Numbered from the stretch's first letter, positions 1-9,196 are shown. The stretch is DNA of 64,000 nucleotides from Flavobacteriaceae bacterium (GCA_004762155.1 SIHP01000011.1:124001-188000); one strand, 5' to 3'. The notes: generated by a model from the sequence alone, not told the origin. A program made the numbers and translations.

Positions 1-426
1 GGAAATAGAAGAAGAGGTAGAGCTGTATTAAATAACTTAATACCAACATCTACTGGAGCAGCAATTGCTGTAGGTAAAGTAATTCCTGCTTTACAAGGGA
101 AATTAACAGGTATGGCTGTACGTGTACCAACTGTTGATGTTTCTTTAGTAGACTTAACTTTTAGAACAGAAAAAGAAACTACTTTAGCTGAAATTTTAGC
201 AAAGTTAAAAGAGGCTTCTGAAGGAGATCTTAAAGGTATTTTAGGATATACAGATGAGCAAGTTGTTTCTCAAGATTTTGTTTCTGAAACACAAACTTCT
301 GTTATAGATGCTGATGCAAGTATAGAATTAAATGGAAATTTCTTTAAAGTCATTTCTTGGTATGATAATGAATTTGGATACGCTACTAAAATTGTAGATT
401 TATTAGAGTATTCAGCTTCTTTATAA
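1..426 (+). CDS. gapA: Glyceraldehyde-3-phosphate dehydrogenase, C-terminal part
   Basis: The reading frame is open from base 1, so the gene begins before the window; 141 residues are visible. It encodes the C-terminal part of NAD(P)-dependent GAPDH, the glycolytic enzyme that oxidises and phosphorylates glyceraldehyde 3-phosphate. Family marks are the RGRAVLNNLIPTSTGAA stretch near the left edge, the GKLTGMAVRVPTVDVSLVDL core and the terminal block SWYDNEFGYATKIVDL, which carries conserved NAD and substrate contacts. The active-site Cys lies upstream and cannot be seen. A strong terminator follows directly. mgsA next door also acts at the triose-phosphate level, so the pairing may be metabolic. 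Confidence 0.96.
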   Translation, partial: GNRRRGRAVLNNLIPTSTGAAIAVGKVIPALQGKLTGMAVRVPTVDVSLVDLTFRTEKETTLAEILAKLKEASEGDLKGILGYTDEQVVSQDFVSETQTSVIDADASIELNGNFFKVISWYDNEFGYATKIVDLLEYSASL

Positions 427-443
427 AAAGAAAAAGTAAAAAT

Positions 444-473
444 AAAAAAACCTCGATTTATCGAGGTTTTTTT
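444..473 (+). terminator. Rho-independent terminator after gapA
   Basis: A-run, CCTCGAT, 2-nt loop, ATCGAGG, then seven T. The A-run and T-run extend the stem, so it could work in both directions. It separates gapA from mgsA. Confidence 0.85.
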
Positions 474-501
474 ATTTTTACAAAAAGATCAGATAAAAGA
501 G

Positions 502-864
502 ATGGAAATAGCAATTATAGCACATGATGGTAAAAAAGCAGAAATGGTTCAGTTTTTAAATGAACACTCTGAGATCTTGCATCAAAAAAATGTAACATTA
601 ATATCAACAGGAACTACAGGTTCTAAAGCAGAAAAAGCAGGTTTTAAGGTGACTAAATTTTTATCAGGCCCTTATGGAGGAGATGCACAAATAGCAACAA
701 GAGTTGCTGAAGGCTTTTGTAAAATGGTATTCTTTTTTAGAGATCCGCTAGCAAAACACCCACATGAGCCAGATATTTTTATGTTAATGCGTTTATGTGA
801 TGTTCATGATGTTCCTTTGGCTACAAATCCAGCGACAGCTGAATTGTTAATAAAAGCATTATAA
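502..864 (+). CDS. mgsA: Methylglyoxal synthase
   Basis: Converts dihydroxyacetone phosphate to methylglyoxal and phosphate (EC 4.2.3.3), a bypass that relieves sugar-phosphate stress. The 120-residue protein shows the phosphate-binding STGTTGSKAEKAG stretch (residues 35-47), SGPYGGDAQI (55-64) and HPHEPD (86-91). Asp61 and Asp91 match the catalytic Asp71 and Asp101 of the E. coli enzyme with a constant offset of ten, because the N-terminus is about ten residues shorter; the C-terminus is shorter too. This compact form is common in Bacteroidota. It lies between two terminators and looks monocistronic. Any promoter must lie in the short gap after the gapA terminator; no good -7 match was found there. 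Confidence 0.95.
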   Translation: MEIAIIAHDGKKAEMVQFLNEHSEILHQKNVTLISTGTTGSKAEKAGFKVTKFLSGPYGGDAQIATRVAEGFCKMVFFFRDPLAKHPHEPDIFMLMRLCDVHDVPLATNPATAELLIKAL

Positions 865-904
865 AAAAACGGAAAACTTAATAAATAAGTTTTCCGTTTT
901 TTTA
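864..904 (+). terminator. Terminator between convergent mgsA and ridA
   Basis: An 11-bp stem, CGGAAAACTTA / TAAGTTTTCCG, with a 5-nt loop, flanked by an A-run and eight T. It suits both convergent genes. Confidence 0.85.
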
Positions 905-923
905 TAATGCTTTTTTAGGTCTG

Positions 924-1307
924 TTACTTAATTGCAATAGCACTAATTTCTACATTAACAAATTTAGGCAGGTTAGCGACTTCAACTGTTTCTCTAGCGG
1001 GCGCTGTAGCTTCGTCAAAATAATTACCATAAATTTCATTAATAGCGCCAAAGTTATTCATGTCTGATATGAAAATAGAAGTTTTTATAACATTTTCAAA
1101 AGTCATTTCAGCAGCAGCTAAAACAGCCTTTAAGTTTTCCATAACTTGAGTTGTTTCTATAGCAATAGTATCTAAAACTAAATCTCCTGTTGCTGGGTTA
1201 ATTGCAATTTGACCAGATGTATATAATGTGTTTCCTGTTAATACAGCTTGGTTATATGGTCCAATAGGAGCTGGTGCGTCAGTTGTTTTAATGATGATTT
1301 TTTCCAT
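924..1307 (-). CDS. ridA: RidA family enamine/imine deaminase
   Basis: RidA (YjgF/YER057c/UK114) proteins hydrolyse reactive 2-aminoacrylate-type enamine and imine intermediates made by PLP enzymes. The length (127 residues) is typical of the family. The start APAPIGPYNQAV, the YTSGQIAINPATG strand and the C-terminal PARETVEVANLP are family signatures. Arg105 in PARETVEV is the residue that binds the substrate carboxylate in active RidA members, so deaminase activity is likely. It lies 27 nt downstream of the lptD-like gene on the same strand and is probably co-transcribed with it. No functional link to LPS assembly is implied. Confidence 0.93.
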   Translation of the reverse strand: MEKIIIKTTDAPAPIGPYNQAVLTGNTLYTSGQIAINPATGDLVLDTIAIETTQVMENLKAVLAAAEMTFENVIKTSIFISDMNNFGAINEIYGNYFDEATAPARETVEVANLPKFVNVEISAIAIK

Positions 1308-1334
1308 TATTATTATGTTGTTTGTATTGATTTT

Positions 1335-3974
1335 CTAAAAAAGTACTCTATCAGCAGGTTTGGTTTTATCCCATTTTAAATCACTTAGCATAGATGATTT
1401 AACACCGATAAAAAAACTATATGATGTGTTGGTTCCAAAAGGAATCCAATTAAAATTAAAACGCCAACTATCTAAATCTCTAGAGAAATTTAAACGAGTA
1501 TAAGAAAATGACCCTTCATCTATATCATATCCAGAGGAAAAACCAACTCCCCATTTGGGAGTTAATTCAATATTACCACTAAAACCTAATGTTTGAGATT
1601 GAATTCCAGACGTACTATAACCATCATTAGAGTAGCTAGATGAATAAACGAAACTAATATCCCATGGGACACTTGCATGGTAGAGTTTAGCCGTTTTTTC
1701 AGTAGATTCTTCGTTTGTATTAGAGTTTCTATTATTAGGGTTAATAACAGCGCCTAAAACATCGGGAGGTGCTGCATTACTGTTGTTTTGATTGTTTTTA
1801 GCTTTACCTTCTTCAGTAAAATCTTTGCTAGAAATACTATAGTTAGCAGTTAAACTGGCACTTTCTAGCCTGAAAATATCAGAATTAAATTTGTCAATAG
1901 TAACACCTTCAGAAGTTACTTGGTAAGGGTCTAAACTACCAGAAAGGTTAACAGCAAGCTTGTTGTTAAATAGTCTTGTACCTGTAGAGAAAGTCACATT
2001 ACTCCATCGAATACTGTCCTTAGCCATATTGTAACTAGTGCTAAAGTTTAAATTATTTAAAAGTGTTATTTTCTTGTCTTCTTCGTCGCTATCTTCATCT
2101 TTAGGACTCACTTTTGCTTCTAAAACATTGTTTATACTTATTCCAATTGAGTTTGATATACCACTAGAAGGAGTTCCATAAATACCGCCTTCAAATTGAG
2201 TATAAGTTTCAATATCGGTATAATCCACGCTACTCCTTACTTCTCGTTCAAATTCTTCTGCAAAATCAGGTTTGTAGCTCCAGGAAATAGAAGGTCGTAT
2301 AGTATGTCTAATAGCTTTTAATCTTCCTTTTTTAAATTGAAAATCACCATATATATTGGTAGATAATGACACACTAAAACTATAATCATTAAATCTATTA
2401 AAACCACTTATGGTATCGTTTACTGCTGCTCCTAATTCACCAGAAGTATTTGTAGCAGTAGGATCATAACTTTTACTAATCTTATCAAAATACCAAACAT
2501 CTTTATAGCTAGCACTTGGAGTAAAGGTAAAATATTTAAAAGCTTTTATATTGGTGTTTGTACTTGTAGAGTGCTGAACACCAGATCTAGCTCCTTCAAA
2601 CATTTTAGCAGTAAAAAAGTCATCATCAGTAGTTTCTATCTTGTATTCTCCTTGCATGCTGTATGTAAAACCTAACTTTTGAATTGGGTTTTTCTTAACG
2701 CCACCTTTTCCTGCAAATGGATAAATTCTATCCATACTAAGTTGTAAAGAAGGGAAAGTCATGTTGATAACTTCTGTATTTGAATTCTGACTATGCGTCA
2801 TAGAAACATTCATGTTAAAAGGTGTGCCAACAAACTTTTTATAATAGTTAATAGATGAATTGAATGTGTTTGTTAAAAACTGAGATTGATCTATTTGGTT
2901 TAAAGATTCTTGATAATACCTACTACTTCCCATGTTAACAGATGCTGATAGTCTAGAATTAGGACTTGATTTAGTATCTTGGCTATGTGACCACGTAATA
3001 TTATAATTTGTGCTTTTTCCATAGTCGTCAAAACCTCTTATGCTAGTAAGTAAATTCTGATACCTAAAACTAAATCGACCAGAATATTTATATCTTACAT
3101 TGTAATTTGTGCTAGCGCTTAAACCCCAACTACCATTAGTGTATAGATCTCCAATAACTTCTAAATCTAAATAATCATTAACAGCAAAGTAATATCCACC
3201 ATTTTGTAAAAAGAAACCTTGGTTGTTGTTTTCTCCCCAAGTAGGAATAATAAATCCTGAAGTTCTTGTTTGAGATAAAGGAAAATAAGCAAAAGGTAAA
3301 TATATAGGAGTTGGTACATCTGCTAAAACAAGATTACTAGCACCAACAATTATTTTTTTTCCAGGTACAAACTTTGCTTTATCTGTTTGAATATAATAAT
3401 CAGGTATTTCTTTTTGAGATGTTGTAAAACGAAGTTTTCTCATGTAAATAGTAGAATCGTTAACTCGTTTGGTTTGTTCTCCGTATGTAATCATTTCACC
3501 CTGAACTGTTTTTACACCATAAATTAGTGCTTTTTCTGTTTTAAAGTTAAAAAGAATTGAATCTTGTTCAGATTCTTGGTTCCCTTGTTTAAAAACAGGT
3601 CTTTGGACATAACCTACACTGTCTTTGTAACCAGTAGCATAAACAGTGTTTTTTTCATAATCAACAATTATTTTACCAGCTTTTAAATCTATGTCTTTGT
3701 AAAGTATTTGTGCTTTGTCAAAAAGAGTTAATGTTTTGTTTTTGGCATTTTGTATTGTGTATCCTTCCGCATTGTGCGTAATAATCCCTTCAATAACCTC
3801 TTTAGGTTTTGGAACAGAATCAAGGCTGATAGTGTCTTTTTTCTGATTAACTAATTCATTTTTTTTTGATACTTTAGAATCTAAAGACGCTTTGTCTTTA
3901 GGTTCTTGAGCTTGTATCAATTGAAAACAAAAAAGATAAAAAAATAAAAGTATGTAAGATAGGTTTGCTTTCAA
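1335..3974 (-). CDS. lptD: LptD-like outer-membrane LPS assembly protein
   Basis: Outer-membrane beta-barrel that inserts lipopolysaccharide into the outer leaflet, in the divergent form found in Bacteroidota (879 residues). Residues 1-22 form a signal peptide ending near IQAQEP. About 70-210 is an OstA/LptA-like beta-jellyroll region (AQILYKDIDLKAGKIIVDYE; DSTIYMRKLRFTT). The remainder is a long barrel rich in alternating aromatic strands. The block PIYLPFAYFPLSQTRTSGF is characteristic of LptD. The start codon appears to be TTG at 3974; there is no in-frame ATG nearby and the signal peptide begins there. It is divergent from the amidase gene, with overlapping promoters between the two. ridA follows. 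Confidence 0.85.
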   Translation of the reverse strand: MKANLSYILLFFYLFCFQLIQAQEPKDKASLDSKVSKKNELVNQKKDTISLDSVPKPKEVIEGIITHNAEGYTIQNAKNKTLTLFDKAQILYKDIDLKAGKIIVDYEKNTVYATGYKDSVGYVQRPVFKQGNQESEQDSILFNFKTEKALIYGVKTVQGEMITYGEQTKRVNDSTIYMRKLRFTTSQKEIPDYYIQTDKAKFVPGKKIIVGASNLVLADVPTPIYLPFAYFPLSQTRTSGFIIPTWGENNNQGFFLQNGGYYFAVNDYLDLEVIGDLYTNGSWGLSASTNYNVRYKYSGRFSFRYQNLLTSIRGFDDYGKSTNYNITWSHSQDTKSSPNSRLSASVNMGSSRYYQESLNQIDQSQFLTNTFNSSINYYKKFVGTPFNMNVSMTHSQNSNTEVINMTFPSLQLSMDRIYPFAGKGGVKKNPIQKLGFTYSMQGEYKIETTDDDFFTAKMFEGARSGVQHSTSTNTNIKAFKYFTFTPSASYKDVWYFDKISKSYDPTATNTSGELGAAVNDTISGFNRFNDYSFSVSLSTNIYGDFQFKKGRLKAIRHTIRPSISWSYKPDFAEEFEREVRSSVDYTDIETYTQFEGGIYGTPSSGISNSIGISINNVLEAKVSPKDEDSDEEDKKITLLNNLNFSTSYNMAKDSIRWSNVTFSTGTRLFNNKLAVNLSGSLDPYQVTSEGVTIDKFNSDIFRLESASLTANYSISSKDFTEEGKAKNNQNNSNAAPPDVLGAVINPNNRNSNTNEESTEKTAKLYHASVPWDISFVYSSSYSNDGYSTSGIQSQTLGFSGNIELTPKWGVGFSSGYDIDEGSFSYTRLNFSRDLDSWRFNFNWIPFGTNTSYSFFIGVKSSMLSDLKWDKTKPADRVLF

Positions 3975-3994
3975 TACTATAAATACTATTTTTG
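3964..3994 (+). promoter_or_regulatory. Predicted promoter of the amidase-mlaD-men run
   Basis: TTTG (3964-3967), 19 nt, TATTTTTG (3987-3994), an exact TAnnTTTG -7 box at normal spacing. The -33 element lies inside the first codons of the divergent lptD. Predicted transcription starts near 4000, which argues against the upstream GTG at 3994 as the amidase start. Confidence 0.5.
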
Positions 3995-4001
3995 TGTTAA
4001 G

Positions 4002-4033
4002 TAAAAGTATGGCTCAATATTTGAAGAACCAAA
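4002..4033 (-). promoter_or_regulatory. Possible promoter of lptD
   Basis: On the minus strand, TTTG (4033-4030), 20 nt, TACTTTTA (4009-4002), one base away from TAnnTTTG. Predicted start is near 3997, giving a leader of about 22 nt. It overlaps the 5' end of the amidase transcript. Confidence 0.35.
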
Positions 4034-4065
4034 TTAAAAAGTCAAAATTAGTTAATTTTTTGTTG

Positions 4066-5295
4066 ATGCAATTCTTAAATTCTTATAAAAAAAACATAAA
4101 TAAATTACCACTGTTTTTAACAGTGTTTGTATTTTATTTTATCATAGCACCATTTTCATCATTTGCCCAAAAAAAATATACCGTTGTTTTAGATGCAGGA
4201 CATGGAGGAAAAGACGGAGGAGCATCAAGAGGTCATTATTTAGAAAAAAAAATTGCACTTAATTTAGTTTTAAAGGTTGGTAATATACTTAGAGATGATA
4301 AAAGTATAAAAGTTGTTTATACTCGTAAGAAAGATGTTTTTATAGAGTTACACAAAAGAGCAACAATTGCAAATGATGAAAATGCTGATTTATTTGTTTC
4401 TATTCACTGTAATGCAAATAACTCTACAAAACCACATGGAGCAGAAACTTATGTATTAGGTTTGAATGGAAATGCAGAGAATTTAGAGATTTCAAAAAAG
4501 GAAAATGCGGTTATTTTATTAGAGAGCGATTATAAAAAAAATTACGATTATGATCCTAATTCACCTGAATCAGTTATTAGTTTATCTGTATTACAAGAAG
4601 AAAATCTAGATGCTAGTTTAGCGTTTGCTGGATTTGTTCAGAATAATTTTAAAAAACTGAAAAGGTATGATAGAAGTGTTAAGCAAGCAAATTTTTTAGT
4701 GCTTAGAGAAACAGTAATGCCAAGTGTTTTAATAGAATTAGGTTTTTTATCTAATAAAGAAGAAGGAGCGTTTTTAAACACGTCTTCTGGTCAAAGAAAA
4801 ATGGCTGATGCAATAGCAAAAGCGATAAAGAATTATATAAATAATTTAAAACTAAACTCGTTACAAGAGTTGGATGAAAATAAGAATTTAAAGTCAATAG
4901 CTGAAGTAACACCTAAAAAGGTTGTTAAAAGCACACCAAAGAAACCAGTGGTAAAAGAAAAGAAAAAGGTAATTGTTAAAAAAGCTCCAATAAAAAAAAT
5001 ACCTACAGAGAAAAAAAACAAAACATTTACGGTGCCATATATTGAATATAAAGTTCAAGTGGCTGCATCAAAAAAACACCTTTCTACAAAACCATATAAC
5101 TTTAAAGGGTTGCAAGATATTGAAATGAAAGAAATAGGCGGGTATTATAAGTATTATTACGGTAGCTCTTCAATTTATAAAAGTATAAAGCCAATTTTAA
5201 AGGAAGCAAAAGAGGCAGGTCATGAGCAAGCTTTTGTAGTAGCTTTTAAGGATGGTGAAAAAATCACAATTAATCAGGCATTGAAATTGCAATAA
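4066..5295 (+). CDS. N-acetylmuramoyl-L-alanine amidase (Amidase_3) with C-terminal SPOR-like region
   Basis: Exported zinc amidase that cuts the amide bond between MurNAc and the stem peptide and helps separate daughter cells. Family marks are VVLDAGHGGKDGGA (first zinc His), the following acidic residue in LEKKIALNL, SIHCNAN (zinc His) and VLIELGFLSNKEE (catalytic Glu). The C-terminal 80 residues (EYKVQVAASKKHL to the end) resemble a peptidoglycan-binding SPOR domain, joined by a Lys/Pro-rich linker. I chose ATG 4066 because it gives a normal signal peptide (14-residue n-region, hydrophobic core, cleavage after SSFA). GTG 3994 and ATG 4009 are also in frame. It probably heads the operon that continues into the MCE gene. 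Confidence 0.88.
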   Translation: MQFLNSYKKNINKLPLFLTVFVFYFIIAPFSSFAQKKYTVVLDAGHGGKDGGASRGHYLEKKIALNLVLKVGNILRDDKSIKVVYTRKKDVFIELHKRATIANDENADLFVSIHCNANNSTKPHGAETYVLGLNGNAENLEISKKENAVILLESDYKKNYDYDPNSPESVISLSVLQEENLDASLAFAGFVQNNFKKLKRYDRSVKQANFLVLRETVMPSVLIELGFLSNKEEGAFLNTSSGQRKMADAIAKAIKNYINNLKLNSLQELDENKNLKSIAEVTPKKVVKSTPKKPVVKEKKKVIVKKAPIKKIPTEKKNKTFTVPYIEYKVQVAASKKHLSTKPYNFKGLQDIEMKEIGGYYKYYYGSSSIYKSIKPILKEAKEAGHEQAFVVAFKDGEKITINQALKLQ

Positions 5296-5361
5296 TTTAG
5301 ATGCAATCTAATATATACTACCAAAAATTATTAGTAATTTCGTTTCCACTAAATTTCAAAT

Positions 5362-6324
5362 ATGTCAAAGGAATTAAAAACGGGGATTATTGCAGCCCTT
5401 ATAATAGCGCTAGCTGTTTGGGGATATAATTTTTTAAAAAGACAAGACTTATTTAGTTCTGGATCTCGTTACTTTTATGTTGAGTATAACAATATAAATG
5501 GATTAAGTGAGGCAAGTATTGTATCAATAAACGGTTTACAGGTTGGTAAAGTAGAAAAGATAGCTTTTAATGAAAGTCAAGATAAAAGAGGTACTTTATT
5601 AGTCTCTTTTTCTATAGATAATGATTTCAGTTTTTCAAAAAACAGTGTAGCCAAAATATATTCAGCCAGTTTAATGGGGGGACAAAATTTAGCTATAATA
5701 CCTAGTTATGAAGGAGAAATAGCAAAATCAGGTGATTTTTTAAAAGGAGAAGTTGAGCAAGGTATGTTTGATGCTTTTGGAGAAAAATTAAACCCAATAC
5801 AATCTGAATTAAAAAATGTATTAATAGGTGCAGATTCTCTATTGTTAGGAGTTAATCAGGTATTAGATATTGAGTCAAGAAAAAGCTTAAATAGAAGTAT
5901 TTTAGGTTTAGAAAAAACTATTTTAGATGTAAGGAAAACACTTTCATCAGTAAATACTTTGTTAGTAGATAATAAACAAACCTTAACAGCAACAGTAGCT
6001 AATGCAAAGAAGATTACAGATGATTTTTCTAAAGTTTCTGGAGAATTGGCAAGCGCAGATATTGGAGGAATGATAAAAAAAGTAGAGACTACCTTAGATA
6101 ATGTTAATAGTTTAATGGTTAATGTTAAAGAAGGAAAAGGAACTCTAGGTAAATTAATGACAGATGAAAAAATGTACACTAATTTAGCCAATGCCTCTAA
6201 AGAATTAGAAGAGCTTTTACGTGAAATGAAACTAAACCCAAAGCGTTTTGTTCATTTTTCACTTTTTGGAAAAAAAGCAAAACCATATAACGAGGATAAT
6301 AATAAAAACACGAGTAATAAATAA
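5362..6324 (+). CDS. MlaD/MCE-family lipid transport protein
   Basis: Membrane-anchored MCE-domain protein of the type that binds and shuttles phospholipids between membranes (MlaD-like). One N-terminal transmembrane helix (about residues 8-24) is followed by an MCE beta-barrel (about 36-115), with the family sequence VEYNNINGLSEASIVSINGL and the SLMGGQNLAIIP strand. The C-terminal half is helical and rich in Ala, Leu, Asn and Thr, likely the helical pore or needle part. The partner permease and ATPase (MlaE/MlaF) are not in this window. The position between amidase and Fe-S genes, 66 nt after the former, suggests one envelope-related transcript. A partial -7-like TAATTTCG occurs upstream but is weak. 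Confidence 0.88.
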   Translation: MSKELKTGIIAALIIALAVWGYNFLKRQDLFSSGSRYFYVEYNNINGLSEASIVSINGLQVGKVEKIAFNESQDKRGTLLVSFSIDNDFSFSKNSVAKIYSASLMGGQNLAIIPSYEGEIAKSGDFLKGEVEQGMFDAFGEKLNPIQSELKNVLIGADSLLLGVNQVLDIESRKSLNRSILGLEKTILDVRKTLSSVNTLLVDNKQTLTATVANAKKITDDFSKVSGELASADIGGMIKKVETTLDNVNSLMVNVKEGKGTLGKLMTDEKMYTNLANASKELEELLREMKLNPKRFVHFSLFGKKAKPYNEDNNKNTSNK

Positions 6325-6359
6325 GTCTTGTAAGACTTCTCTCTTAATAGATATTTCAA

Positions 6360-7679
6360 ATGGAAAAATACTTACCAAACATTTTTTTTGCAGTTATTTT
6401 AATTGCAGGAATAGGATTTTTTATACATAATGTAAGAAAGCTTTTTAGAAATATAAAGCTAGGAAAAGACATTGATAGAACAGACAGAAAACCTGAACGT
6501 TGGAAAAATATGGCAAAAATTGCTTTAGGGCAATATAAAATGGTCCGTCGTCCTGTATCAGGGATACTTCATATTGTTGTTTATATCGGTTTTATACTTA
6601 TAAACATCGAAATGTTAGAAATCGTTTTCGATGGTTTATTTGGTACACACAGAGTTTTTCAACCAATTTTAGGAGACACTATTTACGGTTTTTTAATCGG
6701 TAATTTTGAGGTTTTAGCGTTATTAGTTTTAGTATCGGTAATTGTCTTTTGGTTCCGTAGAAATATTGAAAAAGTAAAGCGTTTCTGGAGTAAAGAAATG
6801 ACAGGATGGCCAAAAAATGATGGAAATATTATTTTATATTTTGAAATAGTTTTAATGTCATTATTCTTAATAATGAATGCTACAGATGTTAAATTTCAAG
6901 AAACTGGTGCAGGAAATGTAATTTCTCAATTTATAGCACCATGGTTTAATGGTTTTTCAATTGAAGCTTTGCATACTATAGAAAAGTCGGCTTGGTGGTT
7001 GCATATTACAGGTATATTAATTTTCTTAAATTATTTATACTACTCAAAGCATTTACACATTTTATTAGCGTTTCCAAATACTTATTTTGCAAACTTAAAG
7101 CCAAAAGGACAATTAACAAATTTAGCCTCTGTAACGAAAGAAGTTAAAATGATGATGGATCCAGATGCAGATCCTTATGCGATGCCAGAAGAAGGAGCAG
7201 AAGAGGAAGTGCCTGAAAAATTTGGAGCTTCAGATGTAACTGATTTAAATTGGGTTCAATTAATGAATGCATATACGTGTACAGAATGTGGGCGTTGTAC
7301 TTCATCTTGTCCAGCAAATTTAACAGGAAAAGAATTGTCTCCTCGTAAAATTATGATGGATACTCGTGATCGTTTAGAAGAAATTGGTAATAATATAGAT
7401 GCTAATGGAGGAGAGTTTAAACCAGACGGGAAACAATTATTAAACGATTATATTTCTCCAGAAGAATTATGGGCTTGTACTAGTTGTAATGCTTGTGTTC
7501 AAGAATGTCCAATTGGTATTGATCCATTGTCTATTATTATGGACATGCGTCGTTATTTAGTTATGGAAGAATCAGCAGCTCCACAAGAGTTGAATTCTAT
7601 GATGACGAATATAGAAAACAATGGAGCTCCATGGCAATATAGCCAAATGGATAGACTAAACTGGAAAGATGAAGATTAG
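6360..7679 (+). CDS. Membrane-bound 4Fe-4S dicluster protein (HdrC-like, electron transfer)
   Basis: Predicted membrane electron carrier of 439 residues. Residues 1-235 hold about five hydrophobic helices with His residues that could bind haem (near 71, 205, 215 and 231), like NarI or HdrE parts. The C-terminal domain has two ferredoxin motifs: Cys307, 310, 313 and 317 (CTECGRCTSSCP) and Cys373, 376, 379 and 383 (CTSCNACVQECP). Fusion of a membrane part to a HdrC-like part is usual in Bacteroidota. The next gene encodes the CCG-domain subunit, so the two probably form a heterodisulfide-reductase-like complex. The physiological donor and acceptor are unknown. A 6-bp hairpin (AAGTCT/AGACTT, 6323-6338) lies just upstream. 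Confidence 0.85.
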   Translation: MEKYLPNIFFAVILIAGIGFFIHNVRKLFRNIKLGKDIDRTDRKPERWKNMAKIALGQYKMVRRPVSGILHIVVYIGFILINIEMLEIVFDGLFGTHRVFQPILGDTIYGFLIGNFEVLALLVLVSVIVFWFRRNIEKVKRFWSKEMTGWPKNDGNIILYFEIVLMSLFLIMNATDVKFQETGAGNVISQFIAPWFNGFSIEALHTIEKSAWWLHITGILIFLNYLYYSKHLHILLAFPNTYFANLKPKGQLTNLASVTKEVKMMMDPDADPYAMPEEGAEEEVPEKFGASDVTDLNWVQLMNAYTCTECGRCTSSCPANLTGKELSPRKIMMDTRDRLEEIGNNIDANGGEFKPDGKQLLNDYISPEELWACTSCNACVQECPIGIDPLSIIMDMRRYLVMEESAAPQELNSMMTNIENNGAPWQYSQMDRLNWKDED

Positions 7680-7775
7680 TCTTTGTCATGCGTAAAATTT
7701 TTTAAAAAAAATCAATTACGTTTTAAGTTAATATTAATTAACAGCTTAAAACATATAACTCAAAACTCAACAATT

Positions 7776-8555
7776 ATGAACGTACCAACGATGGCAGAAA
7801 TGATGGCTCAAGGAAAACAACCAGAAGTGTTGTTTTGGGTAGGAGCTGCGGGAAGTTATGACGACAGAGCAAAAAAAATAACAAAAGCATTTGTAAAGAT
7901 TTTACAAATGGCAAATGTAGATTTTGCAGTATTGGGTACCGAAGAAAGTTCTACAGGTGATGCTGCAAAACGATCAGGAAATGAATTTCTGTTTCAAATG
8001 CAAGCAATTACAAATATAGAAGTATTGAATGCGTATGAGGTAAAAACTATTGTTACTTATGATCCGCATTCATTTAATACCTTAAAGAATGAATATCCAG
8101 AGTTAGGAGGAAAGTATGAGGTGTTTCATCACACACAATACATTAATAAATTAATAAAGGAAGATCGTTTAAGTATTGACGATACGAATTTAAAAGGACA
8201 AAGATTAACATATCACGATCCTTGTTATTTAGGTAGAGCAAATGATGTATACGAAACACCAAGAGATTTAATTCGTCGTTTGGGGGTTAAGGTTACTGAA
8301 ATGAAACGAAGTAAATCAACAGCTTTATGCTGTGGAGCAGGAGGAGCTCAAATGTTTAAAGAACCAGAAAAAGGCGATAAAGACATTAATATTTTAAGAA
8401 CAGAAGATGCTTTAGAAACGAACCCGCAAATTATAGCAACTGGTTGTCCTTATTGTAATACAATGATGACAGACGGAATTAAATATAAAGAAAAAGAAGA
8501 CCAAGTAGTAGTTAAAGATATTGCAGAGTTAATAGCAGAAGCAAATAATTTATAA
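7776..8555 (+). CDS. CCG-domain (Fe-S)-binding protein, HdrB-like
   Basis: Soluble 259-residue partner of the preceding membrane Fe-S protein. It has the cysteine-rich CCG motifs of the HdrB/GlpC/LldE family: TYHDPCYLGRAN with ALCCGAGGAQMF, and an upstream Cys-poor half; a further Cys pair is in TGCPYCNTMMTDG. In characterised family members these residues hold a noncubane 4Fe-4S cluster. A TTG at 7683 would extend the frame by 31 residues, but ATG 7776 gives the N-terminus MNVPTMAEMMAQGKQPEVLF, which fits the family, so I use it. The 96-nt gap before it may hold a leader. It precedes an exported unknown by only 3 nt. Confidence 0.85.
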   Translation: MNVPTMAEMMAQGKQPEVLFWVGAAGSYDDRAKKITKAFVKILQMANVDFAVLGTEESSTGDAAKRSGNEFLFQMQAITNIEVLNAYEVKTIVTYDPHSFNTLKNEYPELGGKYEVFHHTQYINKLIKEDRLSIDDTNLKGQRLTYHDPCYLGRANDVYETPRDLIRRLGVKVTEMKRSKSTALCCGAGGAQMFKEPEKGDKDINILRTEDALETNPQIIATGCPYCNTMMTDGIKYKEKEDQVVVKDIAELIAEANNL

Positions 8556-8558
8556 AAA

Positions 8559-9191
8559 ATGAAAAAGATAATAATAGCACTAATTGCTGTATTTTGTGTT
8601 GGAGAAATAGCCAATGCTCAGGAATCAACTTTAGATAAAGTATCATTAAAGATTTGTGAATATTTTCAGGATAATAAAGAAGATATGGACAAAATGGATC
8701 ACGATCAGAAGATTGCGAAATTCGGTCTTAAAATGGTTGAGATTTATATGGAGTATGAAGATGATTTTAAAAAAGAAGGAATTGATTTCGATTTATCTAA
8801 AGGAGCAAGTGAAGGAGAGAAGTTAGGTGAAATGATAGGGATGAATATGGTTAAACATTGCCCAGAATTTCTATTAGCTTTAGCAGCAGATGATATAGAG
8901 AATGATAATTCTTCTTCAAGCGAAGGTTCTTTTTCATCTTCATTAGAAGGTAAAATTAAAAAAATAACAGGAGAAGATTTATATGTTTTAGAGGTAAAAG
9001 ACACTGATGGAAAAACACAAAAACTTGTTTGGTTAACAAATTTTGAAGGATCAGATGAATTATTGGAATTAGATGGTAAAGTTAAAGGTAAATCTGTAAA
9101 AGTCTTTTTTGAAAATATTGAGTTCTTTTCACCAAAAATGAAAGAATATATAGTGAGAAAAAAAATAACCAAATTAGAGTTTTTAGATTAA
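8559..9191 (+). CDS. Exported protein of unknown function
   Basis: I do not recognise the family. The 210-residue product begins with a clear signal peptide (MKKIIIALIAVFCVGEIANA, cleavage before QES). The mature part is acidic and helical up to about residue 115, has a Ser-rich linker (SSSSEGSFSSSLEG, about 124-137) and a C-terminal beta-rich segment with KIKKITGEDLYVLEVKDTDGK, which looks like a small OB- or SH3-like fold. It is spaced 3 nt after the Fe-S gene and 5 nt before menA, so it is almost certainly in the same transcript. A periplasmic or surface location is inferred from the signal only. Confidence 0.6.
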   Translation: MKKIIIALIAVFCVGEIANAQESTLDKVSLKICEYFQDNKEDMDKMDHDQKIAKFGLKMVEIYMEYEDDFKKEGIDFDLSKGASEGEKLGEMIGMNMVKHCPEFLLALAADDIENDNSSSSEGSFSSSLEGKIKKITGEDLYVLEVKDTDGKTQKLVWLTNFEGSDELLELDGKVKGKSVKVFFENIEFFSPKMKEYIVRKKITKLEFLD

Positions 9192-9196
9192 TTTAA

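Noticed and set aside
8744..9172. Minus-strand frame of 142 codons inside the exported unknown gene
   Set aside because: It lies wholly within a well-formed signal-peptide gene in a tight operon and reads as low-complexity Ser/Pro/Phe sequence, typical of an antisense shadow.
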